A model generated the notes under the pieces. That model searched no databases. It worked only from the letters and a program-made list of their open reading frames with translations, and was not told the origin of the DNA. A program made the translations under genes and the position numbers. A stretch of DNA of 64,000 nucleotides, taken from positions 1 to 64,000 of the forward strand of contig NZ_CAJVAS010000019.1 in the NCBI RefSeq assembly GCF_910593845.1, in the 5' to 3' direction. Source of the stretch: Paenibacillus solanacearum (GTDB lineage Bacteria > Bacillota > Bacilli > Paenibacillales > NBRC-103111). Shown here in pieces: positions 8,928-17,304 of this stretch. Positions within the stretch are counted from its first letter, which is position 1. Each line of letters opens with the position of its first letter.

Positions 8928-11900
8928 ATGACGATGAAAAAGCTATTGCTATGCACGCTTCGTATGATTATGGCAGCCATGCTGCTCGCCCCCGCGGCCG
9001 GAATGGCCGCGCCCGCAAGTCAGCCTGATCCGGTCAGTCCATACGAGCGTTTGAAGGAAAAAGGAATATTGGAAGGCTTTGAAGACGGTACAGCGGGATA
9101 CGGGCGGCTGATGACCCGGGCCGAGTTGTCTGCCGTTCTTGTTCGTTTGCTGAAGCTGCATCCCGAACGCGGCACGTCATCTTATGACGACACCTCGCTT
9201 CACTGGGCTCATCAGCAAGGATATATCGAAGCGGTCACCGCTTCGAAGCTGATGGAAGGCACCGGCGACCGCGTGTTCAATCCGGACGGAACGGTGACGC
9301 TGGAGCAGCTCGCCGCCGCTCTGGTGCGCAGCCTGCACCTGAAGCCGAGCCCGGGCGCGCGCGTTCAAGGCGCTGCATCCCCATGGGCCGCGGAAGCCGT
9401 CGGCACGGCGGTGCGGGAGAAGCTGCTGGAAGACGGGCTTGATTATACGAAGCCCGCGTCCCGCGACGCCTTGATCGCGGCGCTGTTCCAGGCCGACAGC
9501 AAGCTCCAGGAGAAGCGGGCCGAGGCTTCAGGGCCGATCAGCATTATGGAATTCAAGGCGACCGGGGCCCGTAAGCTTAGCGTCCGGTGGAACCGTCCCG
9601 CCGATGTCGACAAACTCTCGTTCCTTGTCGAGCAAGCCGGCACGTCGCTGGAAGGGCGTACGGAATTCGGGGAGGATCGCCAATCCGCCGACCTTTGGTT
9701 CGAATCGCCGCTGAAGCCCGGCGCCTACTCGATCGCGCTGCAAGGCGTGGAAGAAGAAGCGAGCGGCGGGAAGCTGACCGCTGTCTGCACAGTCGAACCC
9801 GAGAAGCTGGAGAAGATCGAATTCAAGACGACGTCCGGCAAGCTACCGCGAGCAAGCCAGGTTTACGTTGAATTCGTCGCGCAGAATCAGTACGGCGAGC
9901 CGTCCACGCGCGATGCCGGCCGGTTCGACATTTATACAGGCGGGATCGCGTTTCAGACCGTCAGCGGCAAGCAGGCGGTCAAGCTCGATCTGAAAGACCA
10001 GGTGAGGGATTCGCAAATCTTCGTTCAGGTGATCGATTTCGAATCGCGTCTCACCGCCAGCCAGACGTTCACCATCGGTGACCTTCCGCTCGTCTCTTCC
10101 ATTGAAATCGGCGAGCTGTCGCTGCCGCCTTCAGTGAAGAAGCTGCAAGCGGGCGGAACCGCCTACCTGAAAGTGAAGGCGTTCGATCAATACGGCGTTC
10201 CGGTTCTCACCGTACGCGGCCAGCTTCCGGACGGACAAGCATACGGCTTGGATACGTCCGCGGGCATCAGCGCCGTCACGAAGAACGCGGCGGTCGTGAA
10301 GCTCGAAGGCGAGCGCTGGTACGACTACGATAATGATGAGTTCCCCGAGCTGGCGATCACCGGCGGGACCGAGGCCGCTCAGAGCCGTGAAGCCGAGATT
10401 ACGCTCTTTGCGCTGGGCTCCGGCCAATCGGTAACGAAAACGATTCAAATCTCGGCCTCCAAGACCCCCTTCTCAGTCGCGTTCGGTCCGTTCAAAAAAA
10501 CGGTGGCCATCGGCGACAAGGACGTCAGCCTGCCGCTTGTGATCAAGGACGATCAAGGACAAGCGCTGACGCCTAACGAAGTAGTCGAACATATCGGGTC
10601 GCTGACCGTATACTCCACCTTGGGCGGCGCAGCCGACGTCAAGCTCGCCACTGAGGGCAAAACGAGAGGGCTGCTCGCAATATCAGGCCTGAAGGAAGGC
10701 AAGGGCACCGTCTACGTGCAAATTCTCGGGACGGACAAGAAAGCAAGCCTGCCCATCCAGGTCGAGAAGGAGCGTTATCCCGCCAAGCTGATGATCAAGA
10801 CCGATCTGGCGCCTTATTATATTCATGATGCGGAGGACGGGCTTGTCATCTTGATGAGAGACCAGTACGGCGACTTCATCCGCGACGGCGCCAATGAATA
10901 TATCCCGGCGCTGGCCGATGCTTCCGATGCAACGAAGGTACGGCCGGACGCCCGCTACAAAATCCATGCGACGTTCGAAAATATCGGCGACGCGGCGGGC
11001 AACCGGGCATTGATCGCTTCGTCCGGCCCGTTCAAGACGGCATTGGACACCCTCGCCGCGGGAACGCCTGCCACCGGTACCGCCGAATCGTATCGCATCG
11101 ACGAGACGTTCAACCCGCCGGGACAAAACAACGTGAAGGGCCTGAACGTCGGCAATCTGTACAATACAAAGCTGTCATTCAAAGCCGACTCGAATAAAAA
11201 AGGAACGTACCGCCTTGTGCTGACGCTGGTCGAAATCGGCGGCACCGCCGAACACCCTACCGCCTTCACGCTGGACCGGTTCACCAAAACGATCGAAGTG
11301 ATCGACGAAACCGACGAAGATCTTACATATCAAGCGGCGCTGGATACGTCGGTGAAAAATATGATGTACGCCGCCGTCCACTCTTACCGGCTGGGCGTTA
11401 TCGAAGAGGCGACTGTCACGGCGGACGCTTACGATTTGGTGAACAACCGGGTCAAGCTGGCCAAGGAGCTGGTCATTACGACGAAGAAGCTCGGCAAGGA
11501 GGTCGAGGTGCCTACATACGGAGCGCATAATCCGATCCTCTCCGTGTTCTCCTCCTCCGCCTCGGTAGTCAGCGTCGTCTACAAAAATGCCGGGACACCG
11601 GCCGCGCCGCTGTACAAATATTATCTCATCGGCGACAGGCAGGGCACGGCGACGATTACAGCCTATTATAAAAAGAAAAACGACACCGGTATTCTCGGGC
11701 TCGACCTGGAAACAACCCTGAAATCGCCGGACATCGTGCGCGCAGCCCCCGGCAAAGCGTACGCATCGATCGCCTACAATAAAATTTCCGGCAAGAAGAT
11801 GTGGGATTATGCGCTGATGGGCGAGACAGTGCTGACCGACCATTACGGCACCGGCTACAAGAACGACCTGATCGCCACGCACGCCGCCGTGCTCGGCGTA

Positions 11901-12074
11901 CAATTGTACGTGACGGATATCGCGTACAAGACACCTGGCGGCGATGATACCATTACGGTTAACCCGTCCACCGGGGTCGTTACGTACAACGGCGACGGAG
12001 ATATCGCCAGCTTCACGCTGGTCATCGCCGCTCCGAACGGCAAGACGGCGCAGACGGTCGTCAATATACCGTAA
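8928..12074 (+). CDS. SLH-domain surface protein, probably iron-regulated
   Basis: ATG 8928 follows TGGAGG and starts a normal signal peptide (MTMKKLLLCTLRMIMAAMLL, cleavage near AGMAA); the upstream in-frame start at 8874 has no such support. The 1048-residue protein has three S-layer homology repeats within residues 30-190 (FEDGTAGYGRLMTRAELSAV; FNPDGTVTLEQLAAALVRSL; and a degenerate third). These bind pyruvylated secondary wall polymer. The rest is a series of beta-sandwich, Ig-like modules including repeated D/NQYG segments and a Big2-like end. It therefore sits on the cell surface. It is transcribed away from btr with a strong Fur box upstream, so a role in iron-limited growth is inferred. 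No haem-binding (NEAT) motif is seen. Confidence 0.85.
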   Translation: MTMKKLLLCTLRMIMAAMLLAPAAGMAAPASQPDPVSPYERLKEKGILEGFEDGTAGYGRLMTRAELSAVLVRLLKLHPERGTSSYDDTSLHWAHQQGYIEAVTASKLMEGTGDRVFNPDGTVTLEQLAAALVRSLHLKPSPGARVQGAASPWAAEAVGTAVREKLLEDGLDYTKPASRDALIAALFQADSKLQEKRAEASGPISIMEFKATGARKLSVRWNRPADVDKLSFLVEQAGTSLEGRTEFGEDRQSADLWFESPLKPGAYSIALQGVEEEASGGKLTAVCTVEPEKLEKIEFKTTSGKLPRASQVYVEFVAQNQYGEPSTRDAGRFDIYTGGIAFQTVSGKQAVKLDLKDQVRDSQIFVQVIDFESRLTASQTFTIGDLPLVSSIEIGELSLPPSVKKLQAGGTAYLKVKAFDQYGVPVLTVRGQLPDGQAYGLDTSAGISAVTKNAAVVKLEGERWYDYDNDEFPELAITGGTEAAQSREAEITLFALGSGQSVTKTIQISASKTPFSVAFGPFKKTVAIGDKDVSLPLVIKDDQGQALTPNEVVEHIGSLTVYSTLGGAADVKLATEGKTRGLLAISGLKEGKGTVYVQILGTDKKASLPIQVEKERYPAKLMIKTDLAPYYIHDAEDGLVILMRDQYGDFIRDGANEYIPALADASDATKVRPDARYKIHATFENIGDAAGNRALIASSGPFKTALDTLAAGTPATGTAESYRIDETFNPPGQNNVKGLNVGNLYNTKLSFKADSNKKGTYRLVLTLVEIGGTAEHPTAFTLDRFTKTIEVIDETDEDLTYQAALDTSVKNMMYAAVHSYRLGVIEEATVTADAYDLVNNRVKLAKELVITTKKLGKEVEVPTYGAHNPILSVFSSSASVVSVVYKNAGTPAAPLYKYYLIGDRQGTATITAYYKKKNDTGILGLDLETTLKSPDIVRAAPGKAYASIAYNKISGKKMWDYALMGETVLTDHYGTGYKNDLIATHAAVLGVQLYVTDIAYKTPGGDDTITVNPSTGVVTYNGDGDIASFTLVIAAPNGKTAQTVVNIP

Positions 12075-12122
12075 GCTTGCGCCGCTCTGTCAGGCATATC
12101 TTTATTTAGGGCCCCTACATTC

Positions 12123-12152
12123 AGGCCGCTTCGTCTCTCCTCGAAGCGGCCT
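12123..12152 (+). terminator. Terminator of the SLH gene
   Basis: AGGCCGCTTCG (12123-12133) pairs with CGAAGCGGCCT (12142-12152); the run CTTCATTTTCGC follows. It lies about 50 bases after the stop codon. Confidence 0.8.
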
Positions 12153-12379
12153 TCTTCATTTTCGCCTCTCGTTACATGCGAGCCCCTCCCTCTCCTGCTC
12201 CAGCCGAAAAGTGAAACAAAATACATCCCGCATGAAATAATACTGTATGTTCAGCCGCCGGCCGTCTTTAGTACAATGAAATAGAGCGGAGAAATCTTCT
12301 CGCGCAGGTCCTTATTTTTGTCCCCTATGCAGTTTTTGCCTTGGCGTATACAACGATAACAGAAGGGAAAAGGTAATAT
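12153..12379. other. Intergenic region upstream of the FAD oxidoreductase
   Basis: No open frame with coding character was found. The region becomes AT-rich towards the FAD gene and should hold its promoter, but no clear -35/-10 pair could be assigned. The ribosome binding site AAAGG lies just before ATG 12380. Confidence 0.4.
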
Positions 12380-13783
12380 ATGGAAAATCGTGCAGAAAGA
12401 CAAGTTATTAAAACACAAGTTCTCGTTCTCGGCGGAGGCTCCGGCGGGGTTGGAGCGGCCATCGCTGCGGCACGCGAAGGAGCGGAGACGATTTTGGTCG
12501 ACCGCCAAGGCTTTTTAGGCGGGAACATGACGATAGGTTTACCTTTACTCGCATTTTTGGATGCTCAAGGCCGTCAGGTGACAAGAGGTCTGCCCCAAGA
12601 AATCGTCGATCGTTTGATCGAGCTGGGCGGCGCTTTCGAGCACAGGGAATGCCCGCTGCATAACTCCACGACCAACATTGACCCGAATCTGATGAAAATC
12701 GTCATTTTCGAAAAAATGAAGCAATACGGCGTTAAGCCGCTGCTGCACTGCGAAATTATCGGAACGACCGTTGAAGACGGCGAGCTGAAATCCGTCATCG
12801 TAAAAGGCAAAGGGAAAGAAATCGAAATTTTCGCCGACGTATTCGTCGATGCGACAGGCGACGGCGACGTAGCCTTCATGGCGGGTGCGGAATTCGAGAA
12901 AGGCCAGTACGCCAACGGGGAAACCCAGCCGCCTACGCTTATGTTCACTCTCGGCGGCTTCAAACTGGATAAGTTCATGGATTACCTGGAAGAAAATCCG
13001 GATGAGCTCAAGCACGGATCTTCCATGAAAATTCGCCCCGGCTATACGGCGCAATTTTTGCGGGCAAGCGAAAATCACGTGTTTGTCGGCCTGAAGAACA
13101 CCGTATCCAAGCTTAGACAAGAAGGCAAATGTCCGATCGAGCGCGATACGATCATTTATATCAATTTGCCGCGCGAAGGCTACATTGCAATGAACTGTAT
13201 CCGGATTCTGAACTTCGACGGCACCAAGATCGAAGAACTGAGCCGCGGCGAAATCGAATCCAGCCTGCAAATCTTACCGCTGATTAACATGCTGAAGGAG
13301 CATATCCCCGGCTTTGAGAACGTGTACTTGTCCTCGATCGCTCCGTTCCTCGGCGTTCGCGAAACGCGCCGCATTATCGGCAAGCAGATGATCCGCGAGG
13401 ATGCAGCCGTGAACGGCGTTATTCCGGACGATACGATTGCGCTCGGCTCCTATATTATCGATATTCACAGCGGTTCGGGCGACGGCACCATCATCCGTTC
13501 GCTTGCAGGACCGTACGGCATCACCTATGGGGCGACGGTCTCCAAAGACGTGAAGCGTCTCATGATGAGCGGACGCTGCATTAGCGTAGACCCGGTCGTA
13601 TTCGGTTCCTCACGCGTCATGCCGACCTGCATGGCCGTCGGCGAAGGCGTCGGGATCGGGGCCGCACTCGCGGCCAAGCAGAACATCGCGCCGGAAAACG
13701 TAGACGTGCAAGAGATCAGACAACGGCTTCGCCAGCACGGAGCGATCCTCTCACTGGAAGATTCCGCCGCCGTCACGAAGTAA
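12380..13783 (+). CDS. FAD-dependent oxidoreductase (FAD_oxidored family)
   Basis: The 467-residue protein begins with a Rossmann dinucleotide-binding fold, LVLGGGSGGVGAAIAAAREG (residues about 16-34), followed by the acidic end of strand 2 (ILVDRQG). It has a second FAD-contact motif VDATGDGDVA near residue 150 and a C-terminal SGRCISVD...MAVGEGVGIGAA segment typical of the FAD_oxidored family (PF12831). The substrate is unknown; relatives are annotated only as FAD-dependent oxidoreductases. There is no signal peptide, so it should be cytoplasmic. It stands alone between two terminators. Confidence 0.85.
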   Translation: MENRAERQVIKTQVLVLGGGSGGVGAAIAAAREGAETILVDRQGFLGGNMTIGLPLLAFLDAQGRQVTRGLPQEIVDRLIELGGAFEHRECPLHNSTTNIDPNLMKIVIFEKMKQYGVKPLLHCEIIGTTVEDGELKSVIVKGKGKEIEIFADVFVDATGDGDVAFMAGAEFEKGQYANGETQPPTLMFTLGGFKLDKFMDYLEENPDELKHGSSMKIRPGYTAQFLRASENHVFVGLKNTVSKLRQEGKCPIERDTIIYINLPREGYIAMNCIRILNFDGTKIEELSRGEIESSLQILPLINMLKEHIPGFENVYLSSIAPFLGVRETRRIIGKQMIREDAAVNGVIPDDTIALGSYIIDIHSGSGDGTIIRSLAGPYGITYGATVSKDVKRLMMSGRCISVDPVVFGSSRVMPTCMAVGEGVGIGAALAAKQNIAPENVDVQEIRQRLRQHGAILSLEDSAAVTK

Positions 13784-13800
13784 ACCACAGCACCGCCAAG

Positions 13801-13833
13801 AACAGCCCGGCTCCTCGCGGAGACCGGGCTGTT
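13801..13833. terminator. Bidirectional terminator
   Basis: AACAGCCCGG (13801-13810) pairs perfectly with CCGGGCTGTT (13824-13833). It lies between the convergent FAD oxidoreductase and DJ-1-like genes and can serve both. Confidence 0.8.
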
Positions 13834-13852
13834 TGACGTGCAGAAGCAGCTG

Positions 13853-15199
13853 CTACGCTCTCGCAATCCACCGTCTGTCGATGAAGTAGGCGGCCAGCAT
13901 GGACGCGATGACCGTAAGAAGCAAATTCGCGTATGTTTCCGCCGGAAACGGCTTGCCGGCAAGATGAATGTCCTCGCCCCGATACTCCAGCCGCTTCAGC
14001 GCATGCTGGGCGGTCAGCAGATCCTCCTGCTGGGCCAAGTCCTCCAGCTGCACTTCGAACAAGAAGCGGTCGCGCGCGTCGGCATGCACGAACTGCAGCT
14101 TGCTCCGGTTCCCCACGCTTTCCCAGCTTCGAATTTCGGCCGCGGCCCGCGTCCGTGCCTCCGTGCCGGGAACGATCATTTTATCGACCTTCGGCATAGC
14201 GGAGAGCGTATGCCGTGCGATCAGCGTCAAACCGTGCTTCGTCGTAACGGGCCGATCCGTGCCCGATATCGCTTGGACCGTAGTCGTCCCGGTATCGTAA
14301 TAAATATCGAATACGGAGGCGAGCGCCATTTCCTCCACGCCGTCGTACAGCAGCACGCCGGCCTTCGTTTTGTTCCACTGAAACGCATTATTCAGAACAT
14401 AAGTCGCAAAACGGTAATCCATGTAAAACGGCTTCACGTTCGGGTTTTGCATAAAATGATACGTCGGATAGTTCATCTCCTTCGCCACTTTGGCCGCCGC
14501 CGGCTCGCCCAGCTTTCGCGAAATGACGTAGAGCGTCGCGTCAATCCCCGAGGTGATGCCCGCCGAAGAAATGATCTTGTCGTCATTCGTAACGTACCGC
14601 CGGTCGATTTGCCACTTCACCTCGGGATACTTTCTCGTCAGAACCGACATCGTCTGCCAATGCGTCGCCGACAGCTTCCCGTTCAACAATCCGGTGGAAG
14701 CGAGCATATCCGATCCGGCGCATATGCTTAGCAGCGTCGCGTCCTGGTGCTGCAGTATCCATTGCCGCACCGGCTCGCTGCCGGCAGGGTCGGTTACATT
14801 CAAGTAAGGAATCGCAATGATGTCGGCGCTTTTGCCTAGCAGCGCATCCAACTGCCGGAACGAATAGTGCGGCACGACATCCAGACCGCCGGTCAGCGTC
14901 TTCACCTCGTTATCCGCGGCAACGGCATATACGTTGAAGGCGCCGGTCATGGAAAACAGCTGGTACGGAATCGTAAAATCCAGCCCCTCCGTATTCTCGC
15001 TGCCGAGCACAACGGCAACAGTTGGCTTAGCCGGGTCATGCTTCGGTTTTTCCACATACTCCAGGGAAGGAACGGCCTGCTCGCGAACCGACATCCAGAA
15101 CGCCTTCTGGGATTGGGACGAGCCGTAAAACCCAACTCCCCCCACCACTACAACAAAGCAGCTTACATACACGACAACGCGCAGCAGCCATTTTTTCAT
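13853..15199 (-). CDS. Membrane-anchored protein with two DJ-1/PfpI-like domains
   Basis: ATG 15199 with an upstream AGGGAG site gives 448 residues; the upstream frame to 15343 has no start support. Residues 5-25 are a membrane anchor, and a second hydrophobic segment lies near the C-terminus (about 425-445). Residues 60-250 form a DJ-1/PfpI (class I glutamine amidotransferase-like) domain with the nucleophile-elbow cysteine Cys160 in LLSICAGSDMLA, followed by GKLSATHW as in transcription-regulator amidotransferase domains. Residues 278-400 look like a second, incomplete copy (GVLLYDGVEEMALASVFDIY) in which I see no elbow cysteine. Function is unknown; the domain pair probably faces outside. 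Confidence 0.75.
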   Translation of the reverse strand: MKKWLLRVVVYVSCFVVVVGGVGFYGSSQSQKAFWMSVREQAVPSLEYVEKPKHDPAKPTVAVVLGSENTEGLDFTIPYQLFSMTGAFNVYAVAADNEVKTLTGGLDVVPHYSFRQLDALLGKSADIIAIPYLNVTDPAGSEPVRQWILQHQDATLLSICAGSDMLASTGLLNGKLSATHWQTMSVLTRKYPEVKWQIDRRYVTNDDKIISSAGITSGIDATLYVISRKLGEPAAAKVAKEMNYPTYHFMQNPNVKPFYMDYRFATYVLNNAFQWNKTKAGVLLYDGVEEMALASVFDIYYDTGTTTVQAISGTDRPVTTKHGLTLIARHTLSAMPKVDKMIVPGTEARTRAAAEIRSWESVGNRSKLQFVHADARDRFLFEVQLEDLAQQEDLLTAQHALKRLEYRGEDIHLAGKPFPAETYANLLLTVIASMLAAYFIDRRWIARA

Positions 15200-15359
15200 C
15201 GCAATCACTTCTCCCTTATTCACACTTAGAACAATACTCCCGCTCGGTATATACACAGCATACAGCACGCTCCCCCCTGCGTTCCCGCAAAAATGGACGA
15301 CGCGCCCGCAAAAAAATGCGTTCCCCGCGCAAAAAGAAGCCATTGGCGTAAAATAAATG

Positions 15360-15376
15360 CCATTAACATTTAATGG
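15360..15376. repeat. 17-bp near-perfect palindrome, possible operator
   Basis: CCATTAACATTTAATGG is symmetric except at the centre. It lies in the roughly 300-base divergent region between the DJ-1-like gene and the glycosyltransferase and could bind a dimeric regulator of either gene. No other gene is visible in 15200-15495. Confidence 0.4.
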
Positions 15377-15440
15377 AATCGATCATTCGCATCGTTACTT
15401 AGGAAACATCCACCATAAGACAGTTGATATATGAAATTGA

Positions 15441-15461
15441 TATACTAAAAGTATATATAAT
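15441..15461 (+). promoter_or_regulatory. Palindrome next to a -10 element before the glycosyltransferase
   Basis: TATACTAAAAGTATA (15441-15455) is a perfect palindrome except for its centre and abuts TATAAT (15456-15461), a likely -10. No -35 at normal spacing was found. The arrangement suggests an operator overlapping a weak promoter. Confidence 0.4.
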
Positions 15462-15495
15462 TCATTCTATTAATCTTTCTCAAGGTGGGGAAACG

Positions 15496-16800
15496 ATGAA
15501 GAAACGATATGTCCCCGTCATCGAAAAATTCCGCATGAGCCACCGTTTGTCTGTGCTGTGGCTTCTATGCTCGATCTATATTTCCAGAACATGGTTCGTC
15601 GATCTGCGAGAAATCGTCGGCTGGCCTGTCGCCGCGTGGATCGTCACCGGCATCGCCCTTATTCCCGGCTATTTCGTCAGCTTCATGCTGTTCAGCCTGC
15701 TGATGGACCGGCAGCCGCCGATTAAAGTGCAGCGCCCTCGGGAGCCGATTACCGTGCTGATCGCCGCCTGGAATGAAGAGCGCGGCATCCGGGATACGCT
15801 GAGGCAAATTCATATGCAGGATTACGACGGCACCATCGAGGTCATCGTCGTGGACAACCATTCCCGTGACCGCACGGCGGATGCCGCCCTGGCAGCCGCC
15901 GAGGAATTCGGACTGTCCCTGCGCGTTATGGAGGAGAGCAAGCCCGGCAAGCATCACGCGCTGAACACCGGACTTGAAGCCGTCCGAACGCCTTACATGG
16001 TCACGCTTGACGCGGATACTTTGCTGCATAAGGATGCATTGCGGCATATCGTGGGGCGCATGCTCTCCTCGCCCGACGACGTGTGTTCGGTTGCCGGCGC
16101 CATACTCGTCCGCAACTGCCGCGACTCGCTCTGGACCAAGATTCAGGAGTGGGATTATTTTCTGGCGATCGCTTCGGTCAAAAGACTGCAGGGGCTGTAC
16201 CAGCAAACGCTCGTATCGCAGGGCGCATTCAGCTTATATAAGACCGGCGTCGTCAAAGCGGCCGGCGGCTGGCCGGACGTCATCGGCGAAGACATCGTGC
16301 TCACATGGAAGTTTCTTCATGCTGGGCTGAAAGTTTTTTTCGAGCCGACGGCCGTCGCTTTCACTACAGTGCCGGCGACGTTCAAGCAGTTCGCCATCCA
16401 GCGAAGCCGCTGGGCGCGCGGGATGATCGAAGGGCTCAAAACCGTCAAGCCGTGGGAGCAGCCGAGCGTGTACGCCAAATATTTGACCGGAGTTAACCTG
16501 ATGATGCCGTTTGTCGATGTGGCGTTTACGCTGTTCTGGATTCCGGGGCTCGTCATGGCATGTTTCGGCTTCTATTGGATCGTCGGTCCGCTGACGCTGC
16601 TCGTACTGCCGTTAACGCTCCTTTGCTATGGGTCGCTGTATTTGTACCAGAAGCGCGTGTTTCGTTCGCTTGATTTGAAAGTTCGCCAGAACAACATCGG
16701 CTTTGTCCTCTTTTTGCTGTGCTATCAAATGATCATGAGTCCGATTTCGGTATGGGGCTACGTTCAGGAGCTGCTTCGGTTGAAGCGGGTATGGAGATAA
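15496..16800 (+). CDS. Membrane family-2 glycosyltransferase
   Basis: ATG 15496 follows AAGGTGGGG. The 434-residue protein has two N-terminal membrane segments (about 21-70), a GT-A catalytic domain (about 80-310) and a C-terminal membrane hairpin or more. The catalytic motifs of processive polysaccharide synthases are present: VVDNHS, DADT, GEDIVLT and QRSRWARG (the QxxRW motif). This layout is that of poly-N-acetylglucosamine, hyaluronan and related synthases (PgaC/IcaA type). The sugar cannot be told from sequence. No partner deacetylase or export gene is adjacent; only a 99-residue unknown gene follows. Confidence 0.85.
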   Translation: MKKRYVPVIEKFRMSHRLSVLWLLCSIYISRTWFVDLREIVGWPVAAWIVTGIALIPGYFVSFMLFSLLMDRQPPIKVQRPREPITVLIAAWNEERGIRDTLRQIHMQDYDGTIEVIVVDNHSRDRTADAALAAAEEFGLSLRVMEESKPGKHHALNTGLEAVRTPYMVTLDADTLLHKDALRHIVGRMLSSPDDVCSVAGAILVRNCRDSLWTKIQEWDYFLAIASVKRLQGLYQQTLVSQGAFSLYKTGVVKAAGGWPDVIGEDIVLTWKFLHAGLKVFFEPTAVAFTTVPATFKQFAIQRSRWARGMIEGLKTVKPWEQPSVYAKYLTGVNLMMPFVDVAFTLFWIPGLVMACFGFYWIVGPLTLLVLPLTLLCYGSLYLYQKRVFRSLDLKVRQNNIGFVLFLLCYQMIMSPISVWGYVQELLRLKRVWR

Positions 16801-16852
16801 TGCGGTGACCATCGCCTACAAGACGGCATATCTTGTGGGAGGGTGATCGTTT

Positions 16853-17152
16853 ATGCTGCACATGTTTAATGACGTAATAACGTTTCCTCCGATGAAACAA
16901 GGAAGAACATTGGTGAAGACGTACAATACGTATCCGAACGCAATCAAGCAAGTGTCGGCCTCCCTGGCGGGAATCGATTACGGATTTTCCGAGGAGCAGG
17001 GGATGTTTTTTCGTTCGGAAACAGAGGTGTCCAGCACGGTGCTGACGCCGTACCAGTTTCAAATCAGCGTCACCTTCGGTTTCCGCTCAAGACAGTTCGA
17101 TAAACCCACCGACGCGCATATAAAATACAATGTCATCGCGGAATTCCGTTAA
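16853..17152 (+). CDS. Small conserved-looking protein of unknown function
   Basis: The 99-residue frame has a GGGAGGG site before ATG 16853 and lies 52 bases downstream of the glycosyltransferase, so it is probably co-transcribed. It lacks signal peptide and membrane segments and is rich in beta-forming residues (SVTFGFRSRQF). I do not recognise the family. Confidence 0.6.
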   Translation: MLHMFNDVITFPPMKQGRTLVKTYNTYPNAIKQVSASLAGIDYGFSEEQGMFFRSETEVSSTVLTPYQFQISVTFGFRSRQFDKPTDAHIKYNVIAEFR

Positions 17153-17222
17153 CGCTGTGCTGTTACGATAGCGACTATGGATTTCACCGCCCCTTTTCCC
17201 CATCGCATCGCGAGCAAGCACA

Positions 17223-17272
17223 AAGACACCTTGCCTTTGACCCGACCTTTGGCGTCAAAAGCAAGGTGTCTT
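17223..17272. terminator. Long bidirectional terminator
   Basis: AAGACACCTTGC (17223-17234) pairs with GCAAGGTGTCTT (17261-17272), and the inner TTTGAC/GTCAAA extends the stem. It separates the small + strand gene from the convergent yxe-type operon and probably ends both transcripts. Confidence 0.85.
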
Positions 17273-17304
17273 CTTCGTTGCAGCGCTCTCCGCGCTTGCG
17301 CCCG

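Noticed and set aside
13838-14731. 297-residue + strand frame opposite the DJ-1-like gene
   Set aside because: It is rich in Arg and His as expected for the shadow of a GC-rich gene, and the minus strand encodes a clear domain protein.
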